This document shows positions 54,218 through 64,000 of a DNA stretch of 64,000 bases, piece by piece. The position numbers were made by a program, and so were the translations under genes. The notes under the pieces are model-generated. The model was not told where the DNA came from. It did not search any database and worked only from the letters and a program-made list of their open reading frames with translations. The stretch covers positions 1-64,000 of the forward strand of contig DAIDKS010000032.1 of NCBI GenBank assembly GCA_027449885.1, in the 5' to 3' direction. Positions within the stretch are counted from its first letter, which is position 1. The number at the start of each line of letters is the position of its first letter. The DNA is from Acidimicrobiaceae bacterium (GTDB lineage: Bacteria > Actinomycetota > Acidimicrobiia > Acidimicrobiales > RAAP-2).

Positions 54218-54981
54218 TGTCACTCCTTCGCGTGGACCGCGTCGGGGAGGGCCCGCCACTGCTGTGGCTGCACGGCTTTACCCAGACCCGCTCGTCCGCC
54301 GCCCGCTTCCGGTCCATTCTGGCAGAACGCCGCACGATCCTGACCGTGGACCTGCCCGGCCACGGCGAGGCGGCCGCCCTGGGGGGCTCCCTCCTCGAGA
54401 TCGCCGACCTCGTCGCCGGTGCCCTGGAGGGGCCCGTCGACCTCGGGGGCTACTCCATGGGGGGACGTGTGGCCCTCCACGTGGCCCTCGCCCATCCCCA
54501 CCGGGTGCGCCGCCTCATCGTGCTCGGCGCGACGCGGGGCATCGCCGATCCGATCGAGCGGCACGCCCGCCGCGAACGCGACCTCGCGCTCGCCGAGCGC
54601 CTCGGCACCCTCGGGGCCGAGGCGTTCCTCTCGGAGTGGTTGGCCCAGCCCCTCTTCGCCGGGCTGGCGCCCGACCCCCTCGAGCGAGCGTCCCGCAGCC
54701 GCGACGCCGAGGGGCTGGCCCGATCGCTCCGTGACGCGGGCACCGGCACCCAGGAGTGGCTGGGCGACCGCCTCGCGGAGGTGAACGCCCCCACCCTCGC
54801 CCTCGCCGGGCAGCGCGACGCGAAGTTCTCCCTCGAGGCCCGGGCCATCGCCGAATCCGTAGCGCGGGGACGGGCCGAGCTCGTCCCCGACGCCGGACAC
54901 GCCGCGCACCTCGAGCAGCCCGCGGCGACCGCCCGCCTCGTGGAGGGATTCCTAGCGCAGAGCGAAGACGACCACGAGTAG
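54217..54981 (+). CDS. menH: Alpha/beta hydrolase, probable MenH (SHCHC synthase)
   Basis: MenH eliminates pyruvate from the MenD product. The 254-residue hydrolase has the oxyanion motif LHGFTQT, the nucleophile elbow GYSMGGR (Ser about residue 79), and DAGHAAHLEQP with the catalytic His near the C-terminus. Its genomic position among menD, menA and menB supports MenH over a generic hydrolase. It is divergent from menD with overlapping start codons, and its 3' end overlaps menA by 30 nt. Confidence 0.85.
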   Translation: MSLLRVDRVGEGPPLLWLHGFTQTRSSAARFRSILAERRTILTVDLPGHGEAAALGGSLLEIADLVAGALEGPVDLGGYSMGGRVALHVALAHPHRVRRLIVLGATRGIADPIERHARRERDLALAERLGTLGAEAFLSEWLAQPLFAGLAPDPLERASRSRDAEGLARSLRDAGTGTQEWLGDRLAEVNAPTLALAGQRDAKFSLEARAIAESVARGRAELVPDAGHAAHLEQPAATARLVEGFLAQSEDDHE

Positions 54982-55812
54982 GGCACCGAGGCCCAACTGG
55001 ACCCTCGAGGAGTAGAGCAGCAGGGGCAGGAGCTCTCGCCCCTCGCGCGGCGAGAATGCGGTGCGGACGCCCGGCGCGTACGCGATCGCCGCGAGAAGGG
55101 CGACGACGGGCTCTCCCGCCCCCACGACGCCGACGACCACGCCGAGGGCCGCCGCGACGTAGAGCCACGCGGCCCGGCGCCGACCGAGGCGGGCAGCCAG
55201 GGTTCGCTTGCCCGAGGCACGATCTCCGTCCACGTCGCGCAGGTTGTTCGCCTCGAGGAGCGCGACCGCCATCGAGCCCGTCGCCAGACCGAGCCACCAG
55301 GCGGACGGTCCGTAGCCGTGGCCCTGCGCGTAGACGGTGCCCACCGTCGCGAGGAAGCCGAAGTACGCGAGGACGAAGACCTCCCCCAGGCCCAGGTACC
55401 CGTAGGGCTTCGGTCCGCCGGTGTAGAGATAGCCCGCCAGGATGGCCGTCGCTCCGAAGGCCACCAGCCACCACGACGTGCGCGCGGCGAGGAGGAGCCC
55501 GCCGAGGGCGGCGACGCCGAACGCCATCGCGGCCGCTACCCGCACCCGGGCCGGGGGGACGAGTCCGGAGGCCGTCAGCCGGAAGGGGCCGACGCGCTGG
55601 GCGTCGGTACCCCGGACACCGTCCGAGTAGTCGTTCGCGTAGTTGGTCCCCACCTGGAGCGCCAGGGCGACGATGGCGGCGAGAACCGAGTTGAACCAGG
55701 CGATGCCCGCGGGGCGGACGAGCGCCGCGCCCGTCACCACGGGCACGGCGGCGGCCGGTAGGGTCCGCGGTCTCGCCGCCTGCACCCAGCGGGCGACGGG
55801 ACCCGGCGTCAC
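54952..55812 (-). CDS. menA: 1,4-dihydroxy-2-naphthoate polyprenyltransferase
   Basis: MenA attaches the prenyl tail to DHNA at the membrane. The UbiA-family Asp motifs are [14 protein letters not shown] near residue 58 and [18 protein letters not shown] near residue 180. About eight membrane helices are visible. The GTG at 55812 overlaps the menB stop (GTGA) and gives 286 residues; the upstream track extension is antisense of menB. Confidence 0.94.
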   Translation of the reverse strand: MTPGPVARWVQAARPRTLPAAAVPVVTGAALVRPAGIAWFNSVLAAIVALALQVGTNYANDYSDGVRGTDAQRVGPFRLTASGLVPPARVRVAAAMAFGVAALGGLLLAARTSWWLVAFGATAILAGYLYTGGPKPYGYLGLGEVFVLAYFGFLATVGTVYAQGHGYGPSAWWLGLATGSMAVALLEANNLRDVDGDRASGKRTLAARLGRRRAAWLYVAAALGVVVGVVGAGEPVVALLAAIAYAPGVRTAFSPREGRELLPLLLYSSRVQLGLGALLVVVFALR

Positions 55813-56702
55813 GGTCGCTTCGGGAAGCGCGAGAAGTCGGGGGCGCGGTGCTCCACGAAGGCGTTGCGGCCCTCCTGACCCTCCTCGGACATGTAGAAGA
55901 GCATGGTGGCGTCGCCCGCGAGCTGCTGCACGCCGGCCAGGCCGTCGTCGGCCGCGTTGAAACCGGCCTTCAGCATGCGCAGGGCGAGGGGCGACAGGGT
56001 CAGGATCTGCCGGCACCAGGCCACCGTCTCGCGCTCCAGGTCCGCGAGAGGGACGACCGCGTTCACCAGGCCCCAGTCGTGGGCCGTGGCGGCGTCGTAC
56101 TGCCGGCACAGGAACCAGACCTCCTTCGCCCGCTTGAGACCGATGGTGCGCGCGAGCAGCGACGATCCGTATCCCCCGTCGAACGAGCCGACCTTCGGAC
56201 CGGTCTGGCCGAATCGAGCGTTGTCGGCCGCGATGGAGAGGTCGCAGACGAGGTGGAGGATGTGCCCGCCACCGATCGCGTACCCGGCGACCTGGGCGAT
56301 CACCGGCTTCGGCAGCCGTCGGATCTGGATCTGCAAGTCGAGCACGTTGAGCCGCCCGATGCCCTGCTGCGCCACCTCGTCATCACCGATGTAGCCGTCG
56401 TTGCCTCGAATCTTCTGGTCCCCACCGGAGCAGAAGGCGTCGGGTCCCGCACCGGTCAGGATGATCACGCCCACCGAGGTGTCGTCCCGCGCCACCTCGA
56501 AGGCCCGCGACAGCTCGAAGAGGGTCTGGGGGCGAAAGGCGTTGCGCCGCTCGGGTCGGTTGATCGTGATGCGTGCGATGCCCTCCGCGACCTCGTAGAC
56601 GATGTCCTGGTAGGCGCCCGAGCGCTCCCACCGGGGCAGCTCGAGGGCGCGGAATGCGTCCACGGGGTCGACGGGAGGTCCCTGAATAACGGTCTCGGTC
56701 AT
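55809..56702 (-). CDS. menB: 1,4-dihydroxy-2-naphthoyl-CoA synthase
   Basis: MenB closes the naphthoquinone ring. The crotonase fold is clear: [55 protein letters not shown] (oxyanion Gly) and [13 protein letters not shown] with catalytic residues near 190. The long N-terminus and [14 protein letters not shown] are MenB-specific. The ATG at 56702 has TAGCGT 7 nt upstream; the GTG at 56711 overlaps that hexamer and is rejected. Confidence 0.95.
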   Translation of the reverse strand: MTETVIQGPPVDPVDAFRALELPRWERSGAYQDIVYEVAEGIARITINRPERRNAFRPQTLFELSRAFEVARDDTSVGVIILTGAGPDAFCSGGDQKIRGNDGYIGDDEVAQQGIGRLNVLDLQIQIRRLPKPVIAQVAGYAIGGGHILHLVCDLSIAADNARFGQTGPKVGSFDGGYGSSLLARTIGLKRAKEVWFLCRQYDAATAHDWGLVNAVVPLADLERETVAWCRQILTLSPLALRMLKAGFNAADDGLAGVQQLAGDATMLFYMSEEGQEGRNAFVEHRAPDFSRFPKRP

Positions 56703-56709
56703 GGGGACC

Positions 56710-56715
56710 ACGCTA
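56710..56715 (-). promoter_or_regulatory. -10 element of menB-menA
   Basis: TAGCGT ends 7 nt before the menB ATG, predicting a leaderless or near-leaderless message. Confidence 0.45.
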
Positions 56716-56951
56716 CCGGCCCCCTCGACCGGTGCGTCGAGGATGGCCGGTGCCGCCCGACCGTCCCGCCGCTCCTCGTGGCCCCATCGTCACTGGCGAC
56801 ACTCCTCGGGTGGGAGTCGCACGGGCGGATCCGGCGCGCCGTTCCGCCGGCGCGTCGGATCCTCGATGAGGGGCGTATCCGCTCCGCGGGTGCGCCCCCC
56901 CCCACGGCCTCGGACGACGCGGCGCCACGGCCACCCCTCGTCTCGGACCCG
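56716..56951. other. Intergenic region between menB and menE, no feature seen
   Basis: About 240 nt of GC-rich sequence between divergent menB and menE. It contains an imperfect inverted repeat around GGATCCGGCGCGCCG...CGGCGCGTCGGATCC (about 56828-56865) of unknown role. No convincing small gene, tRNA or terminator is seen. Confidence 0.5.
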
Positions 56952-56957
56952 TAGCAT
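56952..56957 (+). promoter_or_regulatory. Leaderless-type -10 element (menE)
   Basis: TAGCAT, 6 nt (CACACC), then the menE GTG. Confidence 0.55.
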
Positions 56958-56963
56958 CACACC

Positions 56964-58073
56964 GTGGCCTCCCTCGTGGCGCTCGATCTTCCCCTCGGCC
57001 CGCGGCTGGAGGACGCCGTTCGAGCCTGCGTCGACGCCGGTGACGCGTTGACCGTTGTCGACTCTCGATGGAGCCCCCGAGCCCGCCGTTCGGCGCTCGA
57101 CGCTCTCGGCGCGACGGAGATCTGGGACGCCGACGGACGTCACCGGCTCCCGGACGGACGCGCGGTGGACGATGCCGTGGGCGCCGTCGTCCTCACATCG
57201 GGATCGAGTGGCGCCCCCAAGGCGGCCGAGATGACCTGGGACGCCCTGCGCGCGAGCGCCCGCCTGACCCAGGCGACGCTGCGCGATGACCGCCCGCCCG
57301 TCTGGTTCCCCTGCCTGCCCGCGGTCCACATCGGTGGCCTCGCCGTCCTACTGCGGGCCGTCCTCGATGACGCCCGCCTGGTGTGGGCCCCGACCGACCG
57401 ATTCGACCTCGCACTCGAGCGAGGGGCGACCCACGTCGCGGTGGTGCGCGCGCACCTGCACCGCTACGACCTCTCCGGCTTCCGAACCGTCCTCCTGGGT
57501 GGTGCCCGTCCGCCGGCCGACCGGCCAGCGAATGTCGTCACGACGTGGGGGATGACCGAGACCGGCTCGGGCGTCGTGTACGACGGTCGCCCGTTGCCCG
57601 AGGTCGAGATCTCCACGAGGGACGGAGAGCTCCTCGTGCGCTCACCGACCCTGTTCCGCGCCTACCGGGACCGTCCCCGTCCTGCGGCGACCGGCCCCGA
57701 CGGCCGCGACGACTGGTTCCCGACCGGCGACGCAGCCGAGATCGTCGATGGCGTGCTCCGCGTGAGCGGCCGGCTGGCCTACGTGATCAATACGGGTGGC
57801 GAGAAGGTCTGGCCCGACGACCTCGAAGGCGTCCTCGCGACCGTGGGCGGCGTTCGCGACGTGGCCGTGACCTCGGTTCCCGACGACGAGTGGGGCGAAC
57901 GACTCATCGCGCTCGTGGTCACCGACGGGCGACGGGTCGACGACGACCTGGCCCGCGCCGCCGCCGAAGGCGTGGGCCCCTGGGCGAAGCCCAAGGAGGT
58001 CCGCTACGTAGCCGCCCTCCCCCGCACGGACAGTGGGAAGATCCGCCGAGCGGACCTCCCCTACCTCCACTGA
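56964..58073 (+). CDS. menE: o-Succinylbenzoate--CoA ligase
   Basis: An acyl-adenylate-forming enzyme activating o-succinylbenzoate before MenB. The phosphate-binding loop is LTSGSSGAPKAAEM near residue 77, followed by TWGMTETGSG, the hinge Asp in FPTGDAAEI, TGGEKVWPDDLE and the C-terminal catalytic Lys in PRTDSGKIRRADL. At 369 residues it is a short MenE-type ligase. Assignment to MenE rests on neighbouring menA/B/D/H genes. menF and menC are not in the window. Confidence 0.88.
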   Translation: MASLVALDLPLGPRLEDAVRACVDAGDALTVVDSRWSPRARRSALDALGATEIWDADGRHRLPDGRAVDDAVGAVVLTSGSSGAPKAAEMTWDALRASARLTQATLRDDRPPVWFPCLPAVHIGGLAVLLRAVLDDARLVWAPTDRFDLALERGATHVAVVRAHLHRYDLSGFRTVLLGGARPPADRPANVVTTWGMTETGSGVVYDGRPLPEVEISTRDGELLVRSPTLFRAYRDRPRPAATGPDGRDDWFPTGDAAEIVDGVLRVSGRLAYVINTGGEKVWPDDLEGVLATVGGVRDVAVTSVPDDEWGERLIALVVTDGRRVDDDLARAAAEGVGPWAKPKEVRYVAALPRTDSGKIRRADLPYLH

Positions 58074-58142
58074 ACCCGACCGTCGGCGACGACCTCTCGG
58101 TCCGCCGACCCTCGCCTTGGTCCCCGGACCGGGGTGGCCCGG

Positions 58143-59381
58143 TCAGCGAGTGACGGTGCTGCCGCGTCGGGCCAGGGAGTCCATCGTGACGGCGACGACG
58201 AGGACGATGGCGGTCGCGATGAACTGCGTCGCTGCGCTCATGTCGATCAGGGCCATCCCGTTGTAGATCGTCGCGATGACGAGGCCCCCGATGACGGCGT
58301 TCACCATCTTGCCGCGCCCCCCGAAGAGGCTCGTTCCGCCGATGACGGCCGACGCCACGGCGAGGAGCACGAGGTTGCCCCCGTCGACGCCGTCCGAGAT
58401 GCCGCCCAGTCGCGACGCGTAAAGGAGCCCCGCCACACCCGCGGTCACCCCCGTGAGGATGAAGGCGAGCAGCCGATAGCGATCTACGTTGATGCCGGCG
58501 CGACGGGCCGCCTCCGCGTTGCCACCGATCGCGTAGATGTAGCGACCGGCCTTCGTGCGGGTGAGGATGAAACTCGCCCCCGCCAGCATCACGATGTCCA
58601 CCGGGATGGCGTACGGCATGCCGTGCAGCACCGTGAAGCTACCGCGGTTCGTGTTGAAGATGAGCACGAGGACGATTCCCGAGGCGATGAGTGCGGCCAC
58701 CTTGGCCCAGGTGATCCAGGTCGCCACCGAGTCGAGGCCACTCGAGCGACGGGACTGGTCGTGGCGGATGATGATCCAGCAGAAGATGGCGATCGAGGCC
58801 ATGAGGAAGATCCACGTCGCCAGCGGCGACAGATTGGCGTTCACCAGGTCGTAGAGGACCTTCTCCTGCACCGGAATCGTTCCACCCGTCCCCTGACGGT
58901 CGATCGAGAAGATGAGGACGCCCTCCCACCCCAGCAGGCCCGCCAGGGTGACGATGAACGAGGGCAGTCGCAGCTTGATGATGAGGAAGCCCTGCAGCGT
59001 ACCGATAGCGGTCGTCGTCGCGATGGCGACCAGGATCGCGGCGTACCAGGGCCAGTGGAACTGCTGATCGAGCAGGATCACGGCGAAGGTCGCACCGAGC
59101 GCCGAGACGTACCCAACCGATAGGTCGATCTCGCCGAGCAGCAGCAGCCAGGTCTCGGCCATCGCGAGCAGGATGAAGATCGTCGCCTGGATGAAGAGGT
59201 TCGTCAGATTGCCCGCGGACAGGAAGACCGTATTGCGGACCTGGAAGTAGATCACCAGCACCAGGAGGCCGATGAGCACGGGGACCAGCCCAAGGTCGCC
59301 TTGACGCAGGCGACGGAACTGGCCCATCGCCGAGGTACGGCCGTCGGAGGTGGCCGCTGGGGTCGAGCCGGCGTCAGACAC
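58143..59381 (-). CDS. Sugar ABC transporter permease, XylH-like
   Basis: The 412-residue permease of the RbsC/XylH family has about ten to eleven membrane helices. Signatures include EIDLSVGYVSALGATFAVIL, LPSFIVTLAGLLGWEG, YIYAIGGNAEAARRAGINVDR (the cytoplasmic coupling loop) and GISDGVDGGNLVLLAVASAVIGGTSLFGG. Length and the central insertion favour XylH (xylose-type) over ribose permeases. It is the third gene of the transporter operon; AAAGGA precedes its GTG start. Confidence 0.9.
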   Translation of the reverse strand: MSDAGSTPAATSDGRTSAMGQFRRLRQGDLGLVPVLIGLLVLVIYFQVRNTVFLSAGNLTNLFIQATIFILLAMAETWLLLLGEIDLSVGYVSALGATFAVILLDQQFHWPWYAAILVAIATTTAIGTLQGFLIIKLRLPSFIVTLAGLLGWEGVLIFSIDRQGTGGTIPVQEKVLYDLVNANLSPLATWIFLMASIAIFCWIIIRHDQSRRSSGLDSVATWITWAKVAALIASGIVLVLIFNTNRGSFTVLHGMPYAIPVDIVMLAGASFILTRTKAGRYIYAIGGNAEAARRAGINVDRYRLLAFILTGVTAGVAGLLYASRLGGISDGVDGGNLVLLAVASAVIGGTSLFGGRGKMVNAVIGGLVIATIYNGMALIDMSAATQFIATAIVLVVAVTMDSLARRGSTVTR

Positions 59382-59417
59382 TATTGCGATTCCTTTGTAT
59401 TGAAGTGGCCGGAGTCG

Positions 59418-60239
59418 TCACGCGGCCGTGCGAGAACTCTCGCCGGTCGTGATGAGGTCGACGGCGCTCGCCGGGTCGTAGTTGGCCACGGGTCCGCTGC
59501 TCACCAGGTTCCCGAGGTACATGACGGCGATGCGGTCGGCCACGGCGAACACGTCGGTGAGGTTGTGCGAGATCACGATCACCGCGATGCCGCGGGCCGC
59601 CAACCGCTTGATGAGGTCGAGGACTTGCGCCGTCTGGGACACCCCGAGCGCCGCCGTGGGCTCGTCCATGATGACGAGCTTCGACTCGTGCATGACGGCG
59701 CGAGCGACGGCGATCGCTTGGCGCTGTCCTCCGGACAGGGAGCCCACCAGTTGGCGCACCGAACTCACCGTCGAGACGGACAGATCGGCGAGGACCTCCT
59801 TGGTTCGCAGCTCCATCGCGATCTCGTCGAGCACTCCGGTGCGGGTCTTCTCGTGCCCGAGGAACATGTTCTCGACGATGTCCAGGTTGTCGCACAGGGC
59901 GAGATCCTGGTACACGGTGGCGATCCCCAGCTCCTCGGCGGCCCGGGGCGTGTGGATCGAGACCTTGCGCCCCTCCCAGAAGATCTCGCCTCCGGATGGT
60001 TCGTAGATGCCGGCGATCGCCTTGATCAGGGTCGACTTCCCGGCACCGTTGTCACCGATGAGGGCGGTGACCTGTCCTGCCGGGACGTCGAGGTCGACGT
60101 GCTTCAGGGCCTCGACGGCACCGAAGTGCTTGCTGATCCCGCGCAGGCTGAGCAGGGATGATGAGTCGACCCCCGGACCGGCGGCCGTCGCCGGTCCGGG
60201 ACGCGTCGACGGTCCGTTCGTCGGTCCGGGGGTCGTCAT
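59418..60239 (-). CDS. Sugar ABC transporter ATP-binding protein
   Basis: A single ABC domain of 273 residues with Walker A GDNGAGKST, Q-loop TVYQDLALCDNLDIVENMFLG, signature LSGGQRQAIAVARAV, Walker B LVIMDEPTAAL and the H-loop ISHNLTDV. The first 28 residues are a Pro/Gly-rich extension. E. coli XylG is a double-domain protein, so this is the single-domain version, expected to act as a homodimer. It lies 13 nt downstream of the binding-protein gene. Confidence 0.92.
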   Translation of the reverse strand: MTTPGPTNGPSTRPGPATAAGPGVDSSSLLSLRGISKHFGAVEALKHVDLDVPAGQVTALIGDNGAGKSTLIKAIAGIYEPSGGEIFWEGRKVSIHTPRAAEELGIATVYQDLALCDNLDIVENMFLGHEKTRTGVLDEIAMELRTKEVLADLSVSTVSSVRQLVGSLSGGQRQAIAVARAVMHESKLVIMDEPTAALGVSQTAQVLDLIKRLAARGIAVIVISHNLTDVFAVADRIAVMYLGNLVSSGPVANYDPASAVDLITTGESSRTAA

Positions 60240-60252
60240 CAGATCTGCCTAA

Positions 60253-61482
60253 CTACTTGATGCCGTAGGTCTTGCAGTCCTGGGCGTAGGTCGGAACCGT
60301 CGTGCCCGCCACCGTCGGAGCCGTCTTGGTGCACAGCTGCGACGCGGTGATCACGTGGTCCTTGATGACCGTGCGCTGAATCAGGTTCGGGGTGACCCAG
60401 GTGGCCTGCAGCAGGACCGATCGCACGTTGCGCAGGGCCGGGCTGGTCGCCATCGAGTCCGTCGTGTAGCCGTTGGCCAGACCCGACGGGGGCGTCATGC
60501 CCGCGCGCAGGTACACGGCGAGGGCCGCGGCGGCCTGAGCCTCAAGCCAGATCGGCTTGTACACGGTTCCGCACTGGTAGCCCGAGATGATGTTCTGGAA
60601 ACCGGTCAGCGTCGCGTCCTGGCCCGTGAACGGGATCGTGCGCGGCTTGAGGCCCTTGCTCTGCAGGTAGCTGATGATCGGCGCGGCGTTCTCGTCGTTC
60701 GGCGTCACGACCGCGTTGATGTTCGGGTGGGCGGCGTAGGCACCCTGGAAGTCCGTCTGGGCGACCGAGGGCGTCCAGGTTCCGGTGTTCTCCAAGATCG
60801 TGTTGGCCGAGCCCGACTTCGTGTTGTAGCCGTGGGCGTTCAGCACCGCGTCGTACCCCTGAGCGAACAGCGTCGCGTTGTTGTCGGTCGGCGAGCCCTT
60901 CATCACGTAGACGACCGGGTTCTTCACCTTCCAGGCCGTGATGCACGACAGCAGGCCCTTTCCGATCAGCGTTCCCACCGACACGTTGTTGAAGCTCACG
61001 TAGTAGGCCCGTGACCCACCCAGCGTCAGGCGGTCGTAGTCGATGACCTTCACGCCTCGCGCCTTCGCGTACTTCTCAATGGCGGCACCCGTCGTCGAGT
61101 CGAGCGGGTCCACCAGGAGCACCTTCGCACCGTTGGTGATGTCCGCCTGGGCGTCGGTCAGCTGAGTGCTCGTGCTGCCCTGGGCGTTCTGGATGATGAA
61201 CTGACTCGCCGGCACTCCCGCCTTGAGGAACGCCTTCTTCAGGTACGGCGCGTCAAACTCCGTGTACCGCGTCGACGACACGGTGTCCGGCAGGATGACG
61301 GCAATCTTCCCCTTGCCCTTGGCCGCGATCGCCCGGAGGTACGTCATCGTCGAGAAATTCGAGTTGAACGTACTGTCCGAGACGGTCGGTGTCGCTGCCG
61401 AGCTCATGACCGGCATCATGGCAACCGCGAGGCTGCCCACCATGACGGCAGACGCGAGGCTACGCGCTGTCTTGATTCTCAT
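60253..61482 (-). CDS. Periplasmic-type sugar-binding protein, XylF-like
   Basis: The secreted binding component has a signal peptide (RIKTARSLASAVMVGSLAVAMMPVMSSAA). The mature protein has type 1 periplasmic-binding features: IAVILPDTVSSTRYTEFDAPYLKKAF, DPLDSTTGAAI, DYDRLTLGGSRAYYVSFNN and PFTGQDATLTGFQNIISGYQCGTVYK. D-xylose is the best guess but not proven. No lipobox is seen. I start at the ATG at 61482 because GGGGAG precedes it and the signal peptide then has a normal length; an ATG at 61497 is the alternative. Confidence 0.88.
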   Translation of the reverse strand: MRIKTARSLASAVMVGSLAVAMMPVMSSAATPTVSDSTFNSNFSTMTYLRAIAAKGKGKIAVILPDTVSSTRYTEFDAPYLKKAFLKAGVPASQFIIQNAQGSTSTQLTDAQADITNGAKVLLVDPLDSTTGAAIEKYAKARGVKVIDYDRLTLGGSRAYYVSFNNVSVGTLIGKGLLSCITAWKVKNPVVYVMKGSPTDNNATLFAQGYDAVLNAHGYNTKSGSANTILENTGTWTPSVAQTDFQGAYAAHPNINAVVTPNDENAAPIISYLQSKGLKPRTIPFTGQDATLTGFQNIISGYQCGTVYKPIWLEAQAAAALAVYLRAGMTPPSGLANGYTTDSMATSPALRNVRSVLLQATWVTPNLIQRTVIKDHVITASQLCTKTAPTVAGTTVPTYAQDCKTYGIK

Positions 61483-61503
61483 ATTCTCCCCAACCATTTA
61501 GGT

Positions 61504-61571
61504 GGCGACCGAGTCGCCCTTTTGTTGTTACTGCAAGGTGAACACCCGGTGAACGGATGCCCAATCGGGCA
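61504..61571. promoter_or_regulatory. Upstream region of the sugar transporter operon with candidate operator
   Basis: The 137-nt gap contains a GGCGAC-CGA-GTCGCC hairpin (61504-61518) in the leader, two direct GGTGAAC repeats 11 bp apart (61537-61543, 61548-61554), and an inverted repeat TGCCC-AATC-GGGCA (61558-61571). The repeats are plausible binding sites for a sugar-responsive regulator, but no regulator gene is nearby. Confidence 0.4.
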
Positions 61572-61619
61572 ACTTAGCACCCGCGTCGCGCGGCGCCGCA
61601 GCACCCCCGACGGCTCGAC

Positions 61620-62591
61620 TCATCCTCGCCGGAGGCGCTCCAGAACCGCGTCCATCGTCGACATGATCTCGACCGTCTCGTCGAGCGGCATGATCGCGCT
61701 CTCGTGCCGACCGGACCTCACGCAGTCGTGGACCTCGACGGCCTGGAACTGGAGGCCGCGGCCGTCCACCGGGATCTCGACGCGGGTCGTCGCCCCCGAC
61801 CGACTCACCAGGGAGAACACCGTCGGCGCGTAGAAATCACCGTCGATCTCGATGCGACCATCCTCGCCGATGATGCTGGCGCGCGACGCGCTGCGAGCTC
61901 GTGAGGTACACGTGAGGACCGCCTGCGCCCCACTCTCGTAGCCGAACAGCATCGACGTCTGTCCGTCCACCCCCGTGAAGGCCGGGTCGACGAGCGCCTC
62001 GATCGTGCGCGGTGCGCCGAGCACCATGGAGGCGAACGAGACCGGGTAGACGCCGAGATCCAGCAGAGCGCCTCCGCCCAACTCGGGAGCGAAGAGGCGA
62101 TGCGTGGGATCCTGGGCGAACCACTTGCCGTGATCCGCGTGCACGGCGACGAGGGGACCGATCGCTCCATCGGCGAGGAGCCGACGGATCTCAACCACGT
62201 GGGGCAGGAACCGAGTCCACATCGCCTCCATCAGGAAGCGGTCGGCCCCCCGCGCCGCGCTGACCACCTCGCGGGCCTCCGCGGCATTCATCGTGAAGGC
62301 CTTCTCGACCAGCACGTGCTTCTTCTGCCCGAGTGCGAGGAGCGCGTCGCGGCGATGCATCGGGTGGGGGGTCGCGACGTAGACGGCCTCGACGTCAGGA
62401 TCGGCGACCAGCTCGTCGTAGGAGTCGTAGTAGTGGGGGATTCCGTAGCGCTCGGCGAACTCCCGGGCCCGCTCGCGATCTCGGGACCCAACGGCCACCG
62501 CGACACCTTCGTCGATCCGACGCAGGTCGTCGGCGAAGGTCTGGGCGATGCGGCCCGTGCTGATGATGCCCCAGCGAATTGGATTCGTCAC
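61620..62591 (-). CDS. Gfo/Idh/MocA-family oxidoreductase
   Basis: The 323-residue NAD(P)-dependent enzyme has the Rossmann segment IRWGIISTGRIAQTFADDL, DPDVEAVYVATPHPMHRRDAL, the catalytic-domain motif KHVLVEKAFTMNAAEA (EKP-like: EKA), and GGGALLDLGVYPVSFA near residue 178. Members oxidise sugars or related polyols. Next to a sugar transporter, a xylose or other sugar dehydrogenase role is plausible. The GTG at 62591 follows AGGAG at 6 nt. The remaining 300 residues of the track ORF are antisense to the DUF255 gene. Confidence 0.9.
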   Translation of the reverse strand: MTNPIRWGIISTGRIAQTFADDLRRIDEGVAVAVGSRDRERAREFAERYGIPHYYDSYDELVADPDVEAVYVATPHPMHRRDALLALGQKKHVLVEKAFTMNAAEAREVVSAARGADRFLMEAMWTRFLPHVVEIRRLLADGAIGPLVAVHADHGKWFAQDPTHRLFAPELGGGALLDLGVYPVSFASMVLGAPRTIEALVDPAFTGVDGQTSMLFGYESGAQAVLTCTSRARSASRASIIGEDGRIEIDGDFYAPTVFSLVSRSGATTRVEIPVDGRGLQFQAVEVHDCVRSGRHESAIMPLDETVEIMSTMDAVLERLRRG

Positions 62592-62666
62592 TGGCCGCTC
62601 CTGTCGTCCGTCGTGTCCGAGCCGATGGTATCGACCCCCGCCCTCCCGACGGAGCGACGGGATCGG

Positions 62667-62672
62667 TACGCT
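62667..62672 (+). promoter_or_regulatory. Leaderless-type -10 element (DUF255 gene)
   Basis: TACGCT, 6 nt (CCACTC), then the GTG at 62679. Confidence 0.5.
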
Positions 62673-62678
62673 CCACTC

Positions 62679-64000
<1,322 letters not shown>

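Noticed and set aside
58074-58142. Bidirectional terminator between menE and the permease gene
   Set aside because: A short CCCC-GGACC-GGGG repeat is present but there is no U-tract on either side.
61504-61530. Intrinsic terminator (GGCGAC-CGA-GTCGCC followed by CTTTTGTTGTT)
   Set aside because: It would terminate plus-strand transcription, but no plus-strand gene lies upstream. It is more likely a leader structure of the minus-strand operon.

Overview
The window is a high-GC, very gene-dense chromosomal segment of an actinobacterium, most likely of the class Acidimicrobiia. The evidence is the actinobacterial 16S rRNA 5' end, an actinobacterial integration host factor (mIHF) beside gmk and rpoZ, an ATPase-degenerate PriA, a DUF1844-type gene divergent from infC, pervasive GTG starts and a menaquinone-dependent respiratory gene set. 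It is a core-metabolism region. I see no prophage, transposon, CRISPR array or tRNA gene. The class assignment is an inference; no search was possible.

Layout. (1) 1-139 is the 5' end of a 16S rRNA gene on the minus strand, and 140-513 is its leader and promoter. (2) 514-6793 is an arginine operon on the minus strand, argC-argB-argF-argR-argG-argH-ybaK, without argJ or argD. A divergent EamA exporter follows. (3) 7633-13980 is the translation operon infC-rpmI-rplT-trmH-pheS-pheT-acyl-ACP thioesterase (minus). infC appears to start at ATC behind a hairpin leader, with a divergent DUF1844 gene. (4) 14432-33590 is about 19 kb of nearly unbroken minus-strand genes. It holds a pyrimidine operon with a PyrR-binding RNA hairpin (pyrR-pyrB-pyrC-carA-carB-pyrD-pyrF), then mihF-gmk-rpoZ-coaBC-metK-priA, then def-fmt-rpe-ribD-ribBA-ribH.

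(5) 33671-43791 is a respiratory copper-oxidase island. It has cytochrome c oxidase subunits II, I and III, a 36-residue membrane protein missed by the ORF track, an unusual membrane-anchored cupredoxin, two CtaG-type proteins, two SCO-type copper chaperones (one fused to a polytopic membrane domain) and two paralogous small membrane proteins. Subunit I has extra N-terminal helices and lacks the canonical D- and K-channel residues. This is the most interesting region. (6) 43823-48724 carries aroC-aroK-aroB-aroQ-efp-nusB and an NfuA-like gene. (7) 48779-58073 has several small Cys-rich or unknown genes, a lipoprotein gene, tyrS, ccdA and menaquinone genes menD, menH, menA, menB and menE. (8) 58143-62591 is a XylFGH-type sugar ABC transporter and a Gfo/Idh/MocA oxidoreductase. 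A DUF255 gene runs off the right edge.

Two genome-wide habits stand out. Consecutive genes very often overlap by 4 nt (GTGA or ATGA). Genes that begin a transcription unit repeatedly show a TANNNT hexamer exactly 6 nt before the start codon (13 exact cases), which predicts leaderless mRNAs. Most starts given here were adjusted from the ORF track using these overlaps, Shine-Dalgarno sites and the family's usual N-terminus.
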